A stretch of 64,000 bases of DNA, from assembly GCF_031877795.1 (NCBI RefSeq), contig NC_133948.1, forward strand, positions 10,090,948 through 10,154,947, in the 5' to 3' direction. The translations under genes were made by a program, and so were the position numbers. Position 1 is the first letter of the stretch. Every line of letters begins with the position of its first letter. The DNA is from Strix aluco (taxonomy: Eukaryota; Chordata; Aves; Strigiformes; Strigidae). The notes under the pieces were generated by a model. That model ran no database searches. It was not told where the DNA came from and saw only the letters and a program-made list of their open reading frames with translations. Of this stretch, positions 12,201 through 24,129 are shown piece after piece.

Positions 12201-15200
12201 TAAGAGACCTCAGTAATTGCTCTAACCCACTTACAGGAAAGCTACCCCTCCTCTTTCTCTCTTCCTCCACCCTTAGATAGACAGAGGCCATATTTGTAAC
12301 AGGAGCAGCCTGGCTGATCTCAGAGGTCATGCTATTACTTATGAAGTAACCAGGCCTCTTTCTTTTCACTTTTCTTCTTCTGGATTCAAGTTAACCCCTC
12401 CCAAGAACTTAAAGCAGCTTCAGTTTAAGGGGCAGCTTCCTGCCACGGATTTCTCATGAAGCTAATAACCAGGGTTTCCAAAGGACTCACAGCTCAAACG
12501 CAGGAGGGTTGAAGTGGCTGCTCCCACGACAGGCACCAGCTTGGCAGCTAGCACCTCCGCTCCAGGATAAAGCTACCCAGGAGTCAAACAATTGTCGCCT
12601 TTTCCTTTTCTTATGGGATGGGGGCAGGGAATGGTAAATAGGAACAGGAGAAGAATCAGCACAGATGCCTATGCAGCACTCTACCAAAATATATTTTCAT
12701 TTTTAATTACATAATCAACATAATGAGAGTGGCATTCGTAGTGAGGTGGCGGAACAGATGGCAAAGGCTTAGTTTTCAGCAAGACGTTAATTAACAACAA
12801 CTCTGGTTTCTGCTAGAAAAGGGGGTTTGTTCTGCTTTAGCAGGGTTAAGATGGGTGCTTACTACACAGGACAAAACTCAGTTTCCAAACACAGAATTGT
12901 GATTTTTATATTATTTTTCCCTACATCCCTGTTGAAGTTTCCAGGATACTCTCTAAAATGCAGCAACATCCTACATGCAAGGCTATTAAAAAAACAGCAC
13001 AAGTTTGTGTGCGTCCTAGCAGTAGCTTGGGATTCTCCTTGCGAACACTTTTGAATCTCTGTGGATATACAAAGAGGAAAGGTAAGAAGAGTTAATACAA
13101 TTAAGTGAGAGAGCTTTGTGCAACTTAAACTGCAGGTGAAGTTTGTGTAATATACAGCAGCTTCACAGAGATATGGTTAAAGTTAAAGCTTTCTTAGATG
13201 CTCTACACGAAGTCCTCTCTCCTCTTTCCTCTGTTCCACATGCTTGGACTTAACATCTTCAGCACACTGGTGCAGCTCAGTTGGAAAGAGCTATCCCAAA
13301 GGGGACTGAAGCAGAAAGTAGCTATGAAAGATATTTATTAAAACCACAGGCAGAGAATACATCACCCAGACACAATGAATAGGGAAATAGCACATGCAGC
13401 CGAAAAGTCTAGCCTCTACTTTTTGTCTGATAAGCTGGCTGGACAGCCAGGCACACTGAACAGCCCACAAACATCCAGCTCTTCCCTCCCTGTGCTGCCA
13501 GGTGACGTGAGATTGCTTTTTCCTGCTTTGCATTCACCATCAGAGGCTCTCCAAAGTCACACGCCCAAGTCCTGCAGAGGCCTGTGGGCCACATTCCTCC
13601 GGGGATTACGTCCATCCCCAGCAGGAGAGAGGGAAGAGAGATGCAGGCCAAAAGGGATGGGCAAGCAGTGGGGAGGGAGGGGCTGAGGGGAGAGGGAAAA
13701 GGAGCTGGCTGTAGAGAACATGAAGATGAACATAGACAGGAGCTGGAGGACACTACTGGAGGAAAGGGAGAGGGAAACAGTCATATACTATAACAATATG
13801 ATATAAAATAGGGCAACAGGGCATCTAGATTCATCCGCTGTGGAGCTTGGAAACAAGCCCATTATTCCTACGTCTCAACACTCATCACTGTGCTGCCAAC
13901 AAATATCTAACAGCTGACAAGAAACATCTCTGCCCATTCTAGTGACATGCACATCTAGAAAGGATGCTTTTCCATTACTCCCACTTACTCTGTGCAGGCA
14001 GTAGATGGTTGTGGGTCTGTGCTGTAAGCTGAAAATCACGCCCCTACCCATTATCCAGGGGGAGTAAATGATATGACTGCAGGTAATTTTTTATTTTCTT
14101 TCAAATATGTGTGTTAAAAACATAGTTGGGAAGAGTTAAAAATTACATTACAAAAATATTGTGGTTATGAAGTCCAACACTAAAAAATGAGTATATGTCT
14201 GAACTAAGAATGTCTGTTCCACCTTTCACCAGCTACTTTAATTCAAAATGTCAGGCCAGGCTTCCATGCCATATTGCTCTCAGTCATAAGAAAATGCATC
14301 CTGACATCGTCATTGTTATACTGAGCATAACTAACCTGCAGAATTGTACATGATTTGGGCCTCCATCATTTCATGTTGTGTTAAACCAGAAATGGGCCAC
14401 AGAGAGGAACTCAGTATCTTGCGTACATCAGATGGCAGAGATTCTTTGCAGGATGATTTTCAGGAGAAGTGCCAGATATCACCGAAACTGTGCTTAGGAG
14501 GTGCAAAGTAGAGGAAAGAAAAGAACACAAAAAAATTATATTCTTAGTGTCCTCCTTTCTCAGGGGTTAAGAGGGAGATGTGAGAATCAACAAAACTGCA
14601 TTTGTACTTAAGGCTACTCTTTTGGGAGGAGAGAAGGGTGACTAAAACCACTTTGCAGATATTACATTTAAAAAAATAAAATCAACATAACAAGAAGTTA
14701 ACTCTTCAAGCAAAAACAAAAAGAAAAGCAACCAACAGATGCACAGGCAAGCACTGACTTCAGTGGAGCTGCAAGGCTGAATTTGGCTTGAATTCTGTGA
14801 AGTACTTTCAAAGTAGGAGCATACTGCATACAAATGAGCGTTAAATAATTCGCATCATTAAGAGAGCTCTGAGCAGCTCATCTGGACTTTGAAAAAAGCT
14901 AAAGCAAATGTACATTGTTTGAATACCATTAGGGACAGTCATTAACTAGCATTAAGATATCTACAGTATCGACACTTAGTGCTGTAATAAGAGATCCATC
15001 CTCCTTTTCCAGGTTATTTTCTTTATTGATTTGTAGAATTTCTTATACGCAAGCTTTAAAGCATTGCAGAGCTCAGCAATTCATGTGGGAATACCCCATT
15101 AAAGAAATATACTATTACTTCTTTTTTATATTGCATCTTTTAATTTTGGTTTTATAGAAACATAATCCTGTTTATTTGGTGTAGATACCATAGACAATTT

Positions 15201-16374
15201 AAACATCAGTGTGTATCAAAGAAACAAAAGACACAAATAGGTAAATGGATTTATCCAGGGTGACACAGAAGGACGCAGTGTAACAGAAATAGACTAAAGG
15301 GTCTGGATGCCCAGTTTCCTGGTTTAACCATTTCACTCGATCAGCTCTAAGCAGAGCTGCTGTAGGACTAGGATAAACTATGGCCTCATACCATATCTCA
15401 CATGCTTGAACTCATGTTTCAGAAGTAGCAGGGGGAGGACAGAACAGGTCAGGTGAAGAACACAAGTTGTGCAAAGAACCAAAGGTACAATATAGTTTAA
15501 CACAGTTGAAGGTAATCAAGTGCCGGAGCCGCAGGAGTTGACGAGTGATGGAATACTGAGAGCTAAATATGTGCAGCAAAGTGCATAGCGGGAGGCAGGG
15601 GCAGGCAACAGCCTACAGGCAGTTGAAGGGGAGCTGGAAGGAATCTTTAATGAAGGCAGAAATCGTTCTGGGTGACTCAGAATATTGGTATTCACAAAGA
15701 GAATTGAGAACAGGCAAAAATAAATAAAGCTGAAAGCAAAATCCAAAGGCCAAATCCCTTTCAATAGTCAGAACACTGATATAATCTGAGCAACCAAACA
15801 ACAGGTCCTTGTGAAAACCTCTCGCTGGCTACTTCCTGCACCCCAGCCTCTCTCCACGGCTGGCAATGGCTGCAAGCAGCTCCCACTGCCCAAACCAGGG
15901 AGCTTTGCAGGCTGCTGTTGTACTGACACCATTTTTCTTGTAAAACACAGCCCCGGTGGTCTTTCCTCCACACCCCCAGCCCTTGGCTTCCCTGTGACAT
16001 CTCAACTAGCGCATTGTGTAACCTCACAAACTTCCCCTGAGCAGCTCAGCTCAGCTTTCATTTGCTGCCAGCTTTTGTACATGTCACAGGCACACATATC
16101 GGTCACTGACGGATTCAAAGTCGCGGCAGTTTTATTTCTGCAGGGGTTTATGCTAGCCAGCTTCCAGATCCTGCTGCCATCAACCCAAATGTACGCAGGC
16201 AGCTTTTAACTAAAAATCCAAGTTCTACAAGTTTTACAGTGAAGACTGAAAACGAGAATAGTTCCAATTTTTTATACACGTGTGATGGCTTTTTGCTTTT
16301 CTTTTTTAATTTTTCATTAAAGAGTAGTCAAAGAAGTTACAGTTACGTATATTGGAACTGAGATCAGTAAGACT

Positions 16375-16490
16375 GAAGAACAGGAAAGACTTCCTGACAG
16401 TAAGATCTATTAGTCAATGGAGTAGTCTCCCAAAGGAGGCAATGGGAGCACAAGAAGTGCTTTAGCAGAGCCAGTATTAAGTGCTCCAAG
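16375..16490 (+). mobile_element. Ancient CR1/L3-like LINE relic
   Basis: The stretch around 16380-16450 has the wording typical of the 3' coding end of amniote CR1-group LINEs: AGGAAAGACTTCCTGACAG, then ATTAGTCAATGGAGTAGTCT and CCCAAAGGAGGCAATGG. It is short, diverged and lacks the 3' terminal repeat, so it is an old 5'- and 3'-truncated copy. Edges are approximate. Confidence 0.55.
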
Positions 16491-18425
16491 TGATGCAGCC
16501 AACTCCTCAAGGACTGCCATGAGCCACAGGGCCTTCAGCAATGCCGGATGCCTGCCATTAGCCTGCTAATGCACATCCTGGCTTGGCCGATTGCTGTTTG
16601 GGAATAGCTCATTGACTTAAAATTTCATTAACAAGAAAATATTAGAAGACAATTTTCTAATGGTAGGGGCAGGCCTTTGCAACGTATCTTCCCATTGCAA
16701 AAGGTGATTATTAGTAGGGGGAAGAAATTAACAGTTTTAATTAGTATTTGTATTAGGATTTATTCATTAACTTTTCCTTAAACTACTTCAAAGTAAAAAA
16801 TACTAAATTGCTTGGATCCCCTCTGTCTCTTTTACCTTGCAGAAAACAGTCACTTTCCGATCTGTTGCTAGCATTACTAAATAAATGAAAAAGTAAAAGC
16901 CACTAGTTAAAGGGCCTTAAGGTTGAGAATACAGATCCATAATTTCTTTACCTTAGAAGGCAGACAAAAACAAGACACAAACTGAGATGCTAAAATCGAG
17001 GCAAAAACCAACCCTATAAACATTTCCAGGAGCAACAACATAATGGGGGGAAAAAAATAGATTAAACTATTTTTTCAAAGGTTTTACTGTCAGTCCAAAA
17101 CCAAGCACTTGAAATGCTTTCTTCATAATCTTCTGGTTAGTATACACTGCACTGTGTAGCAGGAACATTGTTTCGATGGTTCAGCAGGTAACTTCCAAGC
17201 ACGCAGTATTTAGACCTCAAATGTAACCTTAATATTTAACGTCTGGAGTTTGATGTTTACTTCAGAATCCTCATCAATCACCAGTACAGGCAATCAGCTT
17301 TAGATCTGTAGCAAGAGGAAGGTCTGTCCATGTGTGATTTGATATTTCTAACATAGTGAAGAGATGAAAATCCATTGAAGGGTGGGACAGAGAGAAGGCA
17401 AGGATTACTTTTTGTTTTTAAAAGCAGACTCACCAGTGCAACAACAAAGCCTGCCTACACTGTTGAATTTGACCTTTGCCTCAACGGCAACGTTTCGTTT
17501 CTTCAGAAAGATAGGAGACTTCAGGTGACTGGTACGATAGAAAGGGGGAATTGGCAGAGCCATTTCAGCATCTAATTCATTCTCCTGTCTAGAGTCCCTC
17601 AATAGCAGGGGTTCAACAGGAGCAGTGCTAAAGCAGCTGTGCTCCAGGGAGGCTTTTAAGAGCCAACACTAAGGACACTGTACCTTTAAAGACCAGTGAC
17701 ATTTGGCCAGTTAAGTCTGTCAGGAAAAACTCTTGACTGCGTTCAGGCTTCACCCCATGCCAGTCATTCCAGCTGCTGGAACAGTTGTGTGGAATTAGCT
17801 GCATCAACGGAAAGCAATTGGGTGAAATATCTGATGTCTGTGGCCCAATTCACGTTACCTGCGCCTGTCTGTAACCCAACATTTAGATCCATCATTAGCA
17901 GCTTGGCTTAATTATAACTTAGAACTTCTTCAAGCATAGACTTTGCACGAGATTTTAAAAGACTATAATTAATTATACAGAAAGCCTGAAGTGCCTTCTA
18001 GTCCATTGTTAAAAATATTTTTCCTTTCCCTACACTGACACCAGAACTTGGTTTTGTAAAGGAACTGGGCTGTAGACTAAAAGAGAGGTATCTCTTACAG
18101 CCTGATAAACACACAGAGAAATACTTTTTATGTCTTATATAAAGAGAAACAAGGCTTCAGATTTTTTTAATCTCGACTAAGTTGCAAAAAGAAATATTAT
18201 TCTAACCTGTACTTGTTTAGTCCCACTCTTTATATTAATTACTTCTTTCCTGCCTCCCATGTAAAACGCTTTTTGCACTCTCCCTAAATTACTGCTGAAG
18301 GCCATTGTCAGAGATCTGGTATTGGACAGTTGTACCCCAGACTGAACCAACCACTTGAATTTTAACCAGGAAAAAGCAAAACATAGAATTAGTGCCAGAA
18401 ACACTGCAAGTTCTTAAAAGATACA

Positions 18426-18545
18426 GGGAGGGAAGGAGGGAAGGAGGGAAGGAGGGAAGGAGGGAAGGAGGGAAGGAGGGAAGGAGGGAAGGAGGGAAGG
18501 AGGGAAGGAGGGAAGGAGGGAAGGAGGGAAGGAGGGAAGGAGGGA
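18426..18545 (+). repeat. (GGGAGGAA)n polypurine satellite, 15 units
   Basis: 120 bases of an eight-base GGGAAGGA unit (15 copies) with essentially no interruptions. All bases are purine on the plus strand, with mirror symmetry, so triplex (H-DNA) or quadruplex folding is possible. The apparent protein repeat in this frame (GGKEGRRE) is only a translation of the satellite. Confidence 0.95.
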
Positions 18546-21500
18546 ATTATCATGCAAAGAAATTTTTCCCACTCAGCTTTCCAGTGCCTACCTGCAAGAT
18601 GAAAATATTACGGGAATGAGACAATATGCAGAGGGCTCTTTTGAACCATTTGTGGCAATGGGCAGCATCACGGATCTTTTCCTATTGCTTTTTGTTTTGC
18701 TTTGGCCGAAGGAAAGAGGGAGCCCTCTAGGGGTAGAAACACAAAGCCCTGAAGGAGTATTCAGACACCTGCAGAATCATCTGCCTTTTCCATACCGAGA
18801 CCCTCCTGCCTTACCTTGAAATAGGAGCAGTTTCCTGCCGTGTGCAAGGGCTCAGAAGCTGAAGGTCTACGCAGAAAAATCAGGCTGGGTAGAAGAAGGT
18901 CACAGGCTCTTTCCTGGAAGTGCTTACTCTGCAGCCTAGAATATGATGTGGGAAGTAAGTCTCGTCTCTATTGTTTGTGCAACCTTTTTCAGGGAACATC
19001 ACCAAACTGCAGACTGAAGTACTGTAGCTAGTCTGGCCCACCACAACATAGCTAGAATTTTTTTCTTTTAGGCTATGCAAAAGAGTTGTTTTTGCCTTAC
19101 TATATGCCTCAAGCATACAGTGAACTCTTGTATAAAATGAGCAGGTTTATGTTTGTCAAGGCATGTTCAAAATATTTCTTTCCAAGAGCTACTTCTATTT
19201 GAAGGCTAGATAACAGCTGCACCGTTTAAACATTTAAATATTTTCTCATTCTAATGAGAACTTAAGATTCTTTCCAAACAGCTCAACATAACATGAGAAT
19301 GTGACAAACCTAAACTTCAAAACATTTTAACTCCAGTAAAAAAAAGACCAAAACCAAAACACAAGTATCAAAAAGCCTCCAACAAGATATTAAGAATTAG
19401 TTGTAATGCAACAGGTAACAGATTTTGTTGGATATTCAAAACAGAAAAGTTCAAGAACAGCTTAACACTGAAAAAACAAGTTGGGTTTTTTTATATAAGG
19501 GATGTTGACTGTAAGACATCTGCACAGTTACATGTGCAAAACTGCATTATCAGTTTGGTGAAACAGGTAAAAACCCATTACAGTCTCTATACATATTTTA
19601 CAAGCAATTTTCTGCATGACATATTCAAGGTTATACTTGACATGAAAGCCTGTAATCTACGTTAGTGCTACTTGAATAGCAAACTTGATCTAGATGCAGA
19701 AAATGTTTTGTCTGGCCCTTGCCAGAGACATGTGAAGTCTGCATTACTAGAGGAGAGCCCATATTTCTTAAATTTCTCCTAGTCTCTGAAGAAGCACTTC
19801 TGCTCACTCCATTTCGCAGTGTAGAGGACAGGAATTTCCAGACTGATGTGACAGAGCTGAAAAATTCATTTCTGCATAGCAACTCCTAGTAAAGTTTCCT
19901 AGAGAACCTGGATGAAACCAGAAAATACTAGTCAAGGTAAACTGAGCAGCGCTGCAAGGATTAAATAGCCCTCATTTGTGCTGTAGCAGTCACTAATTCA
20001 GGCTGAAACAGAAACATCATCACCACTCTTTATTTCATGACTTTCTACAGTCTAGGAAACGAGCAGCTACAAATTTCACAGCACGTTGTCTGCAAAGAAA
20101 CATATACCAAATGGGTGTGGTTAAACAGGACATGGAAGTTTTGTTATTCCTTGCTCAAACGATTGAGGTGGATAATGCTTCTGTGTCATGAACCCCATCA
20201 ATGGCATCTCAGTTTAGCTTCATGCAGCTTTAAATCAAAGTTTTACATTCTTTTCCATGGGCTTATTGATTGTGTCTTGCTCAAACCCACAAGCAACAGA
20301 GACTGCAGATGACTGATATCGCAGAGCAGAAGGTTGGCTATGAGCCCCATGTTGAACACATGGTCTACTGGAGATTTGCTAGATGAAAAAGAAAACATTC
20401 ATGAGTAAGAGAGCACAGCCAACAAGAATCAGAAACGTCTGGATCTCACCTCCTACTAATCAGGAGACAGTACAGCCAATGTTGGACACCAGCAAGGAGA
20501 AACAGTAGCCACATCCAGTCCTGTTCTCTACTGCAGCTGGAATGGGCTCAGGTCATCTATAGGAAGAGGGCACGCTTTGTTAGGAAGTACCAAAGATGCC
20601 TACAAGACACTGGAATGATTTTGTTTGGCTCTGCGTTGTTATCAGCAAAGAGTTGCTGTAGTTGCCTTTGGATTGTGGAGTTACCTGGATGATGGATTCC
20701 CACAGTTGCTTTAAACAATCACGAAAGAACAGCAGCAGTTAGCTGTTATGCTCCCTGGTGCACCAAGTGAATCACAGGCTAGGAAACTGCTGCTAAACCT
20801 AGTCAAGCAAATCCCCAACCGACACTTTTCTGAGAATTTGCTACTTTTCAAGAGATTATTACAAGTGACTTTTCACCCCTGGAATTCTTACTGTTAAAAA
20901 AACCCCCCAAAAACTACAACAAACCTAAACCAACAAAACATTTAGAACCATGAAATAGAAGATATTTTCAAGAGATTTGAGGTTTGATCTGAAGTAGGTT
21001 CAAGTATGCCCACAGCATCTTGAACAGAATCTACCTGATGATTGATTATGGTTATCCTTATTTTTGTATTTCAAAAAATGCCTTATCTGCTTCCCTCTGA
21101 TGCAGCATCCTGGGCTCTTACTAGGTTTTTATTTTTCTTCTTCACTAGGATAAATACAATAGCATTACGACAAACTGCCTAAAAGACTGTATCTCTCTGA
21201 TTCCGAAGACTGTTAAAGCTTGCTTTATGTTGAGTCTCTTTAACTCTGTCCTACTCTCCTTACATCTTCCTTTCTTGATGACAGGAACACCAGCATTTCA
21301 GAAACAATGACACAGATTAGCTTAACTTTCAAGCCATACTTATATTTTGAAAGTTACCATCCTTAAAACTTCCATGTTCTGTAGTAAATTAACTCTAAGG
21401 TACTCCAAGAATTCACTGTCCATCCTTCCACTTCAGTGGCTAAAGACCACTTCTTTAACAAGTATGCAAGTAAACAACAATTTATCACAATCTCTGCTGC

Positions 21501-21886
21501 AACAGGGTCTTTCAGATCGTTATCCCATGACTGTAAGACATTAGGTAGTATGCCAAACTTAACTTGCATTATTACTGTTGTTAGCTGGTAAAAAGAATGA
21601 AAGAAAACTTAGATCAAGGAACAAATAAGAGGCAGGCAGTCCATTTCTAAGATGATTTTAGTGACATCATCTTTCCAAGTGTGCTCCGTGATCCCTAGGA
21701 TTGTTTCCTTCTAGTGCTTCCACTGGTCTCTTTTCCCAGAAAGGCCCTATGGAAGAAGGTAAGATTTGGTGACAGGGTGACCACTCAAAAATGTGCAATA
21801 TGACCACTGTGGATCCAGATACTTGAAGTATTAGAACAAAAAATACATTTAAGAAAAGCAACAAACAATGCTTCGAATCACTATAC

Positions 21887-21892
21887 TTTATT
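21887..21892 (-). terminator. PPM1F: Poly(A) signal AATAAA, candidate distal PPM1F end
   Basis: The minus strand reads AATAAAGTATAGTGATTC, then a T/GT-rich block (TTGTTTGTTGCTTTTC) about 20-35 bases after the signal. Hexamer, spacing and downstream element together make this the best-formed polyadenylation site between the PPM1F stop and the desert. Confidence 0.5.
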
Positions 21893-23210
21893 AATACTTC
21901 AGAAACATCAGATCCTACTGTGGAGACTTCTTATCCCCACCTGTTTCCAATCACTGCTTTGAAACAACTTCTTGCAATATGCAAATAGATACATGAGGCA
22001 CTGTGTGAATACAAAGAGACAATACAAAAAAACCCCAACAATTAAACCTCATGCAACACATACATAGATATATATAAAAAAATATGGTAATGTAGCATAA
22101 TAAACACAAGCACTATTAGAACAATCCGTGTAAATGAATGTACAATATGCATAGCATTTAATGATCAATGACAACAGGTTTCTGACCTGTGCACAAAACC
22201 AGTCAGCTTAAATAAGAGTTTTAAGATACTAGATAACTGGTTAAGCCACAGCTTATAAAACCTGGTGTACTACAACTTTTCTGCTCAGGGTCACAAGTGC
22301 AGATTAGCATACAAAATAAATAAGGACTACGATTCTACAACACTTGGCTAACAGCTCATGTTTCAAAGTCACTGGCCCTCTTACTTTCATTCAAGGTTCA
22401 TTAGCCAACACAGTGGCAAGAAATGTGCCTAAAGCAACAGTTCTGCTCTTGCACTATTTTAATACTGATAAGAACACATATTTTTAAGTTAGCAGGAGTA
22501 GTTACAGAGGTCTAACTTACCACTAAATAAGCACAGGATTGAAGTTATTGTACAGAGCAGACACTGAAGAATTACACCGGCCGAGAGGTTGATTAACCAC
22601 ATGGTATGCTGCAGTTACCGACCTGTCTATTCGGTCAACTAGGGTAAGAAAGAGAGAGGACTGAAGAGGTGAAGGAAGTCAGAAGGCTTTTTTCCCCACT
22701 CTAAACAGTGCCAATGTTTGAAAACACAGTCTGCAGGAACAAGGAACTACAGAGACAAGTATATTTCTGAAGTCCTGTATTCAGGATGAGAGCTACTGGT
22801 ACCTGAAATAAGCTTAAGTATTCCTATGGAATAACATGCAAATGACCGGATTTTCTTCTTACACATCCAATACTGGTCAATGCCAAAGACACAACAGTTG
22901 TTGTAGTCTCTTATCTTCCTAGCTGACATGGTACTTTCTACACTCTTGGTGTTACAGGCCTCCAAAGATCAGACCACATTCAGTATGAATACAGACAAAA
23001 TTAAAATTATCAAGTTGCAACTAAACTGACTTTACAGCCAATGGAGTTTGCAGTCTAAGAAGCAGCATTTTGGGTAGGGGGTTGACAATATAAACGGACA
23101 TAAATGACAGAAGAAAAAGAAAACTGGGAAGAGAGTAAGGAGGAGACAGAGCAGGACTGACTTTCAGAAGAGGAAGATAAAAGTAGTTAAGTAAGTTAAA
23201 AGTATTTAAA

Positions 23211-23257
23211 GTTAAAACTTTATACTGGCCTTTTTTTTTCCAGTATAAAGTTTTAAC
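23211..23257. repeat. Perfect inverted repeat, 18-bp arms, 11-nt loop
   Basis: The left arm GTTAAAACTTTATACTGG (23211-23228) is the exact reverse complement of the right arm at 23240-23257. The loop is CC plus nine T. If the region is transcribed with PPM1F, the RNA folds into an uninterrupted 18-bp hairpin with an A-rich loop. The stem does not extend further: the next base pair is mismatched. Confidence 0.95.
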
Positions 23258-24123
23258 CCCCATCAAAACAAACATCTTGCTATTGTTAAACACACTGAAA
23301 GAAGAGAAAAAAAAAAAAAGAAAAAGAAAGGACAGCATTAATCATCCAGCATTAAGCAGAATGCCTTTTAACAAAGTTAGAAAAGACAACATGAAAAAGA
23401 GGAAATCATAGTATTTCATTGCCCTGAGAAGGTCCCCATAGGATCTCTCTAGTTTCATAGCTATTATCTCTTGATGCTTAGACGTCCAAAAGGAACCATC
23501 ACTCCTCAGATAAAAGAATAAATACATCCTGCAGGGAGTGATGGTCACACCTTCCAGCTCCATTTGCCAAAGCAACAAACCTTCCACATGCCTAACTGTA
23601 TTGCCACACAAATGATAATAACTTCAAGAAGTGATCCACTAGGTCAGGAAAGGCTGATGAAGTTCTTGCGCATGGAAATCCAGAACCATTTAATCATTAG
23701 TAAACTCAGTACTTGCTATATTAATATCTCCTGGAAATTAGTAATCAGGCTTAATAGTTGAAAGTTCAATAATCATAATCTAACTAGTCACAAAGCCCAG
23801 CTACATTCAGCTCCTTGGAAAGTTAAATATATCTTCTCTCTTCAGACTAAAAAGCACATATCAACAAGACATGAAACCCCGACTGAGAGGAGTTTGTTAA
23901 CAAAATAAAGCAGACATTACAAAGCAGCCAAATTCATTTGCTTAAAACAGTGGTTTTAAGCTGACAGTACACTGCCAACTCTTCTAGGTTGCTTTTTTTA
24001 ATTCCATTGTTTGCATTCCAAGAAGCTTGAAAACATTTCTTTTCCTATTGATTTTGTCCTCTTCTGTTTGACAAAAGCTGCATCTTGCTAAATTTTCTGT
24101 GCTGCCAACACAGCTGGCTTTTG

Positions 24124-24129
24124 TTTATT
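24124..24129 (-). terminator. PPM1F: Poly(A) signal AATAAA, candidate
   Basis: AATAAA on the minus strand, followed by a modest GT element (TGTGTTGG) about 15 bases on. It is a possible alternative 3' end for PPM1F, about 6.0 kb after the stop. Confidence 0.3.

Larger units (their letters stand above)
2400..21860. other. Intergenic desert between MAPK1 and PPM1F
   Basis: About 19.5 kb of mostly AT-rich, mostly unique DNA. I examined open frames on both strands up to 172 codons (the longest at 2972-3490 minus). None shows a domain, conserved motif or splice context I recognise. Supported items inside are listed separately: a possible LTR (3052-3594), an AATAAA plus A23 tract (9246-9283), a CR1-like relic (about 16375-16490) and a polypurine satellite (18426-18545). 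Distal enhancers for MAPK1 may lie here but cannot be called from one sequence. Confidence 0.75.

Noticed and set aside
15811-16209. 132-codon plus-strand open frame
   Set aside because: No domain, no conserved motif and no exon-like boundaries. Typical of chance open frames in moderately GC-rich spacer.
18392-18619. Plus-strand frame with a regular GGKEGRRE protein repeat
   Set aside because: It is simply the GGGAAGGA satellite read in one frame. The regularity comes from the DNA repeat.
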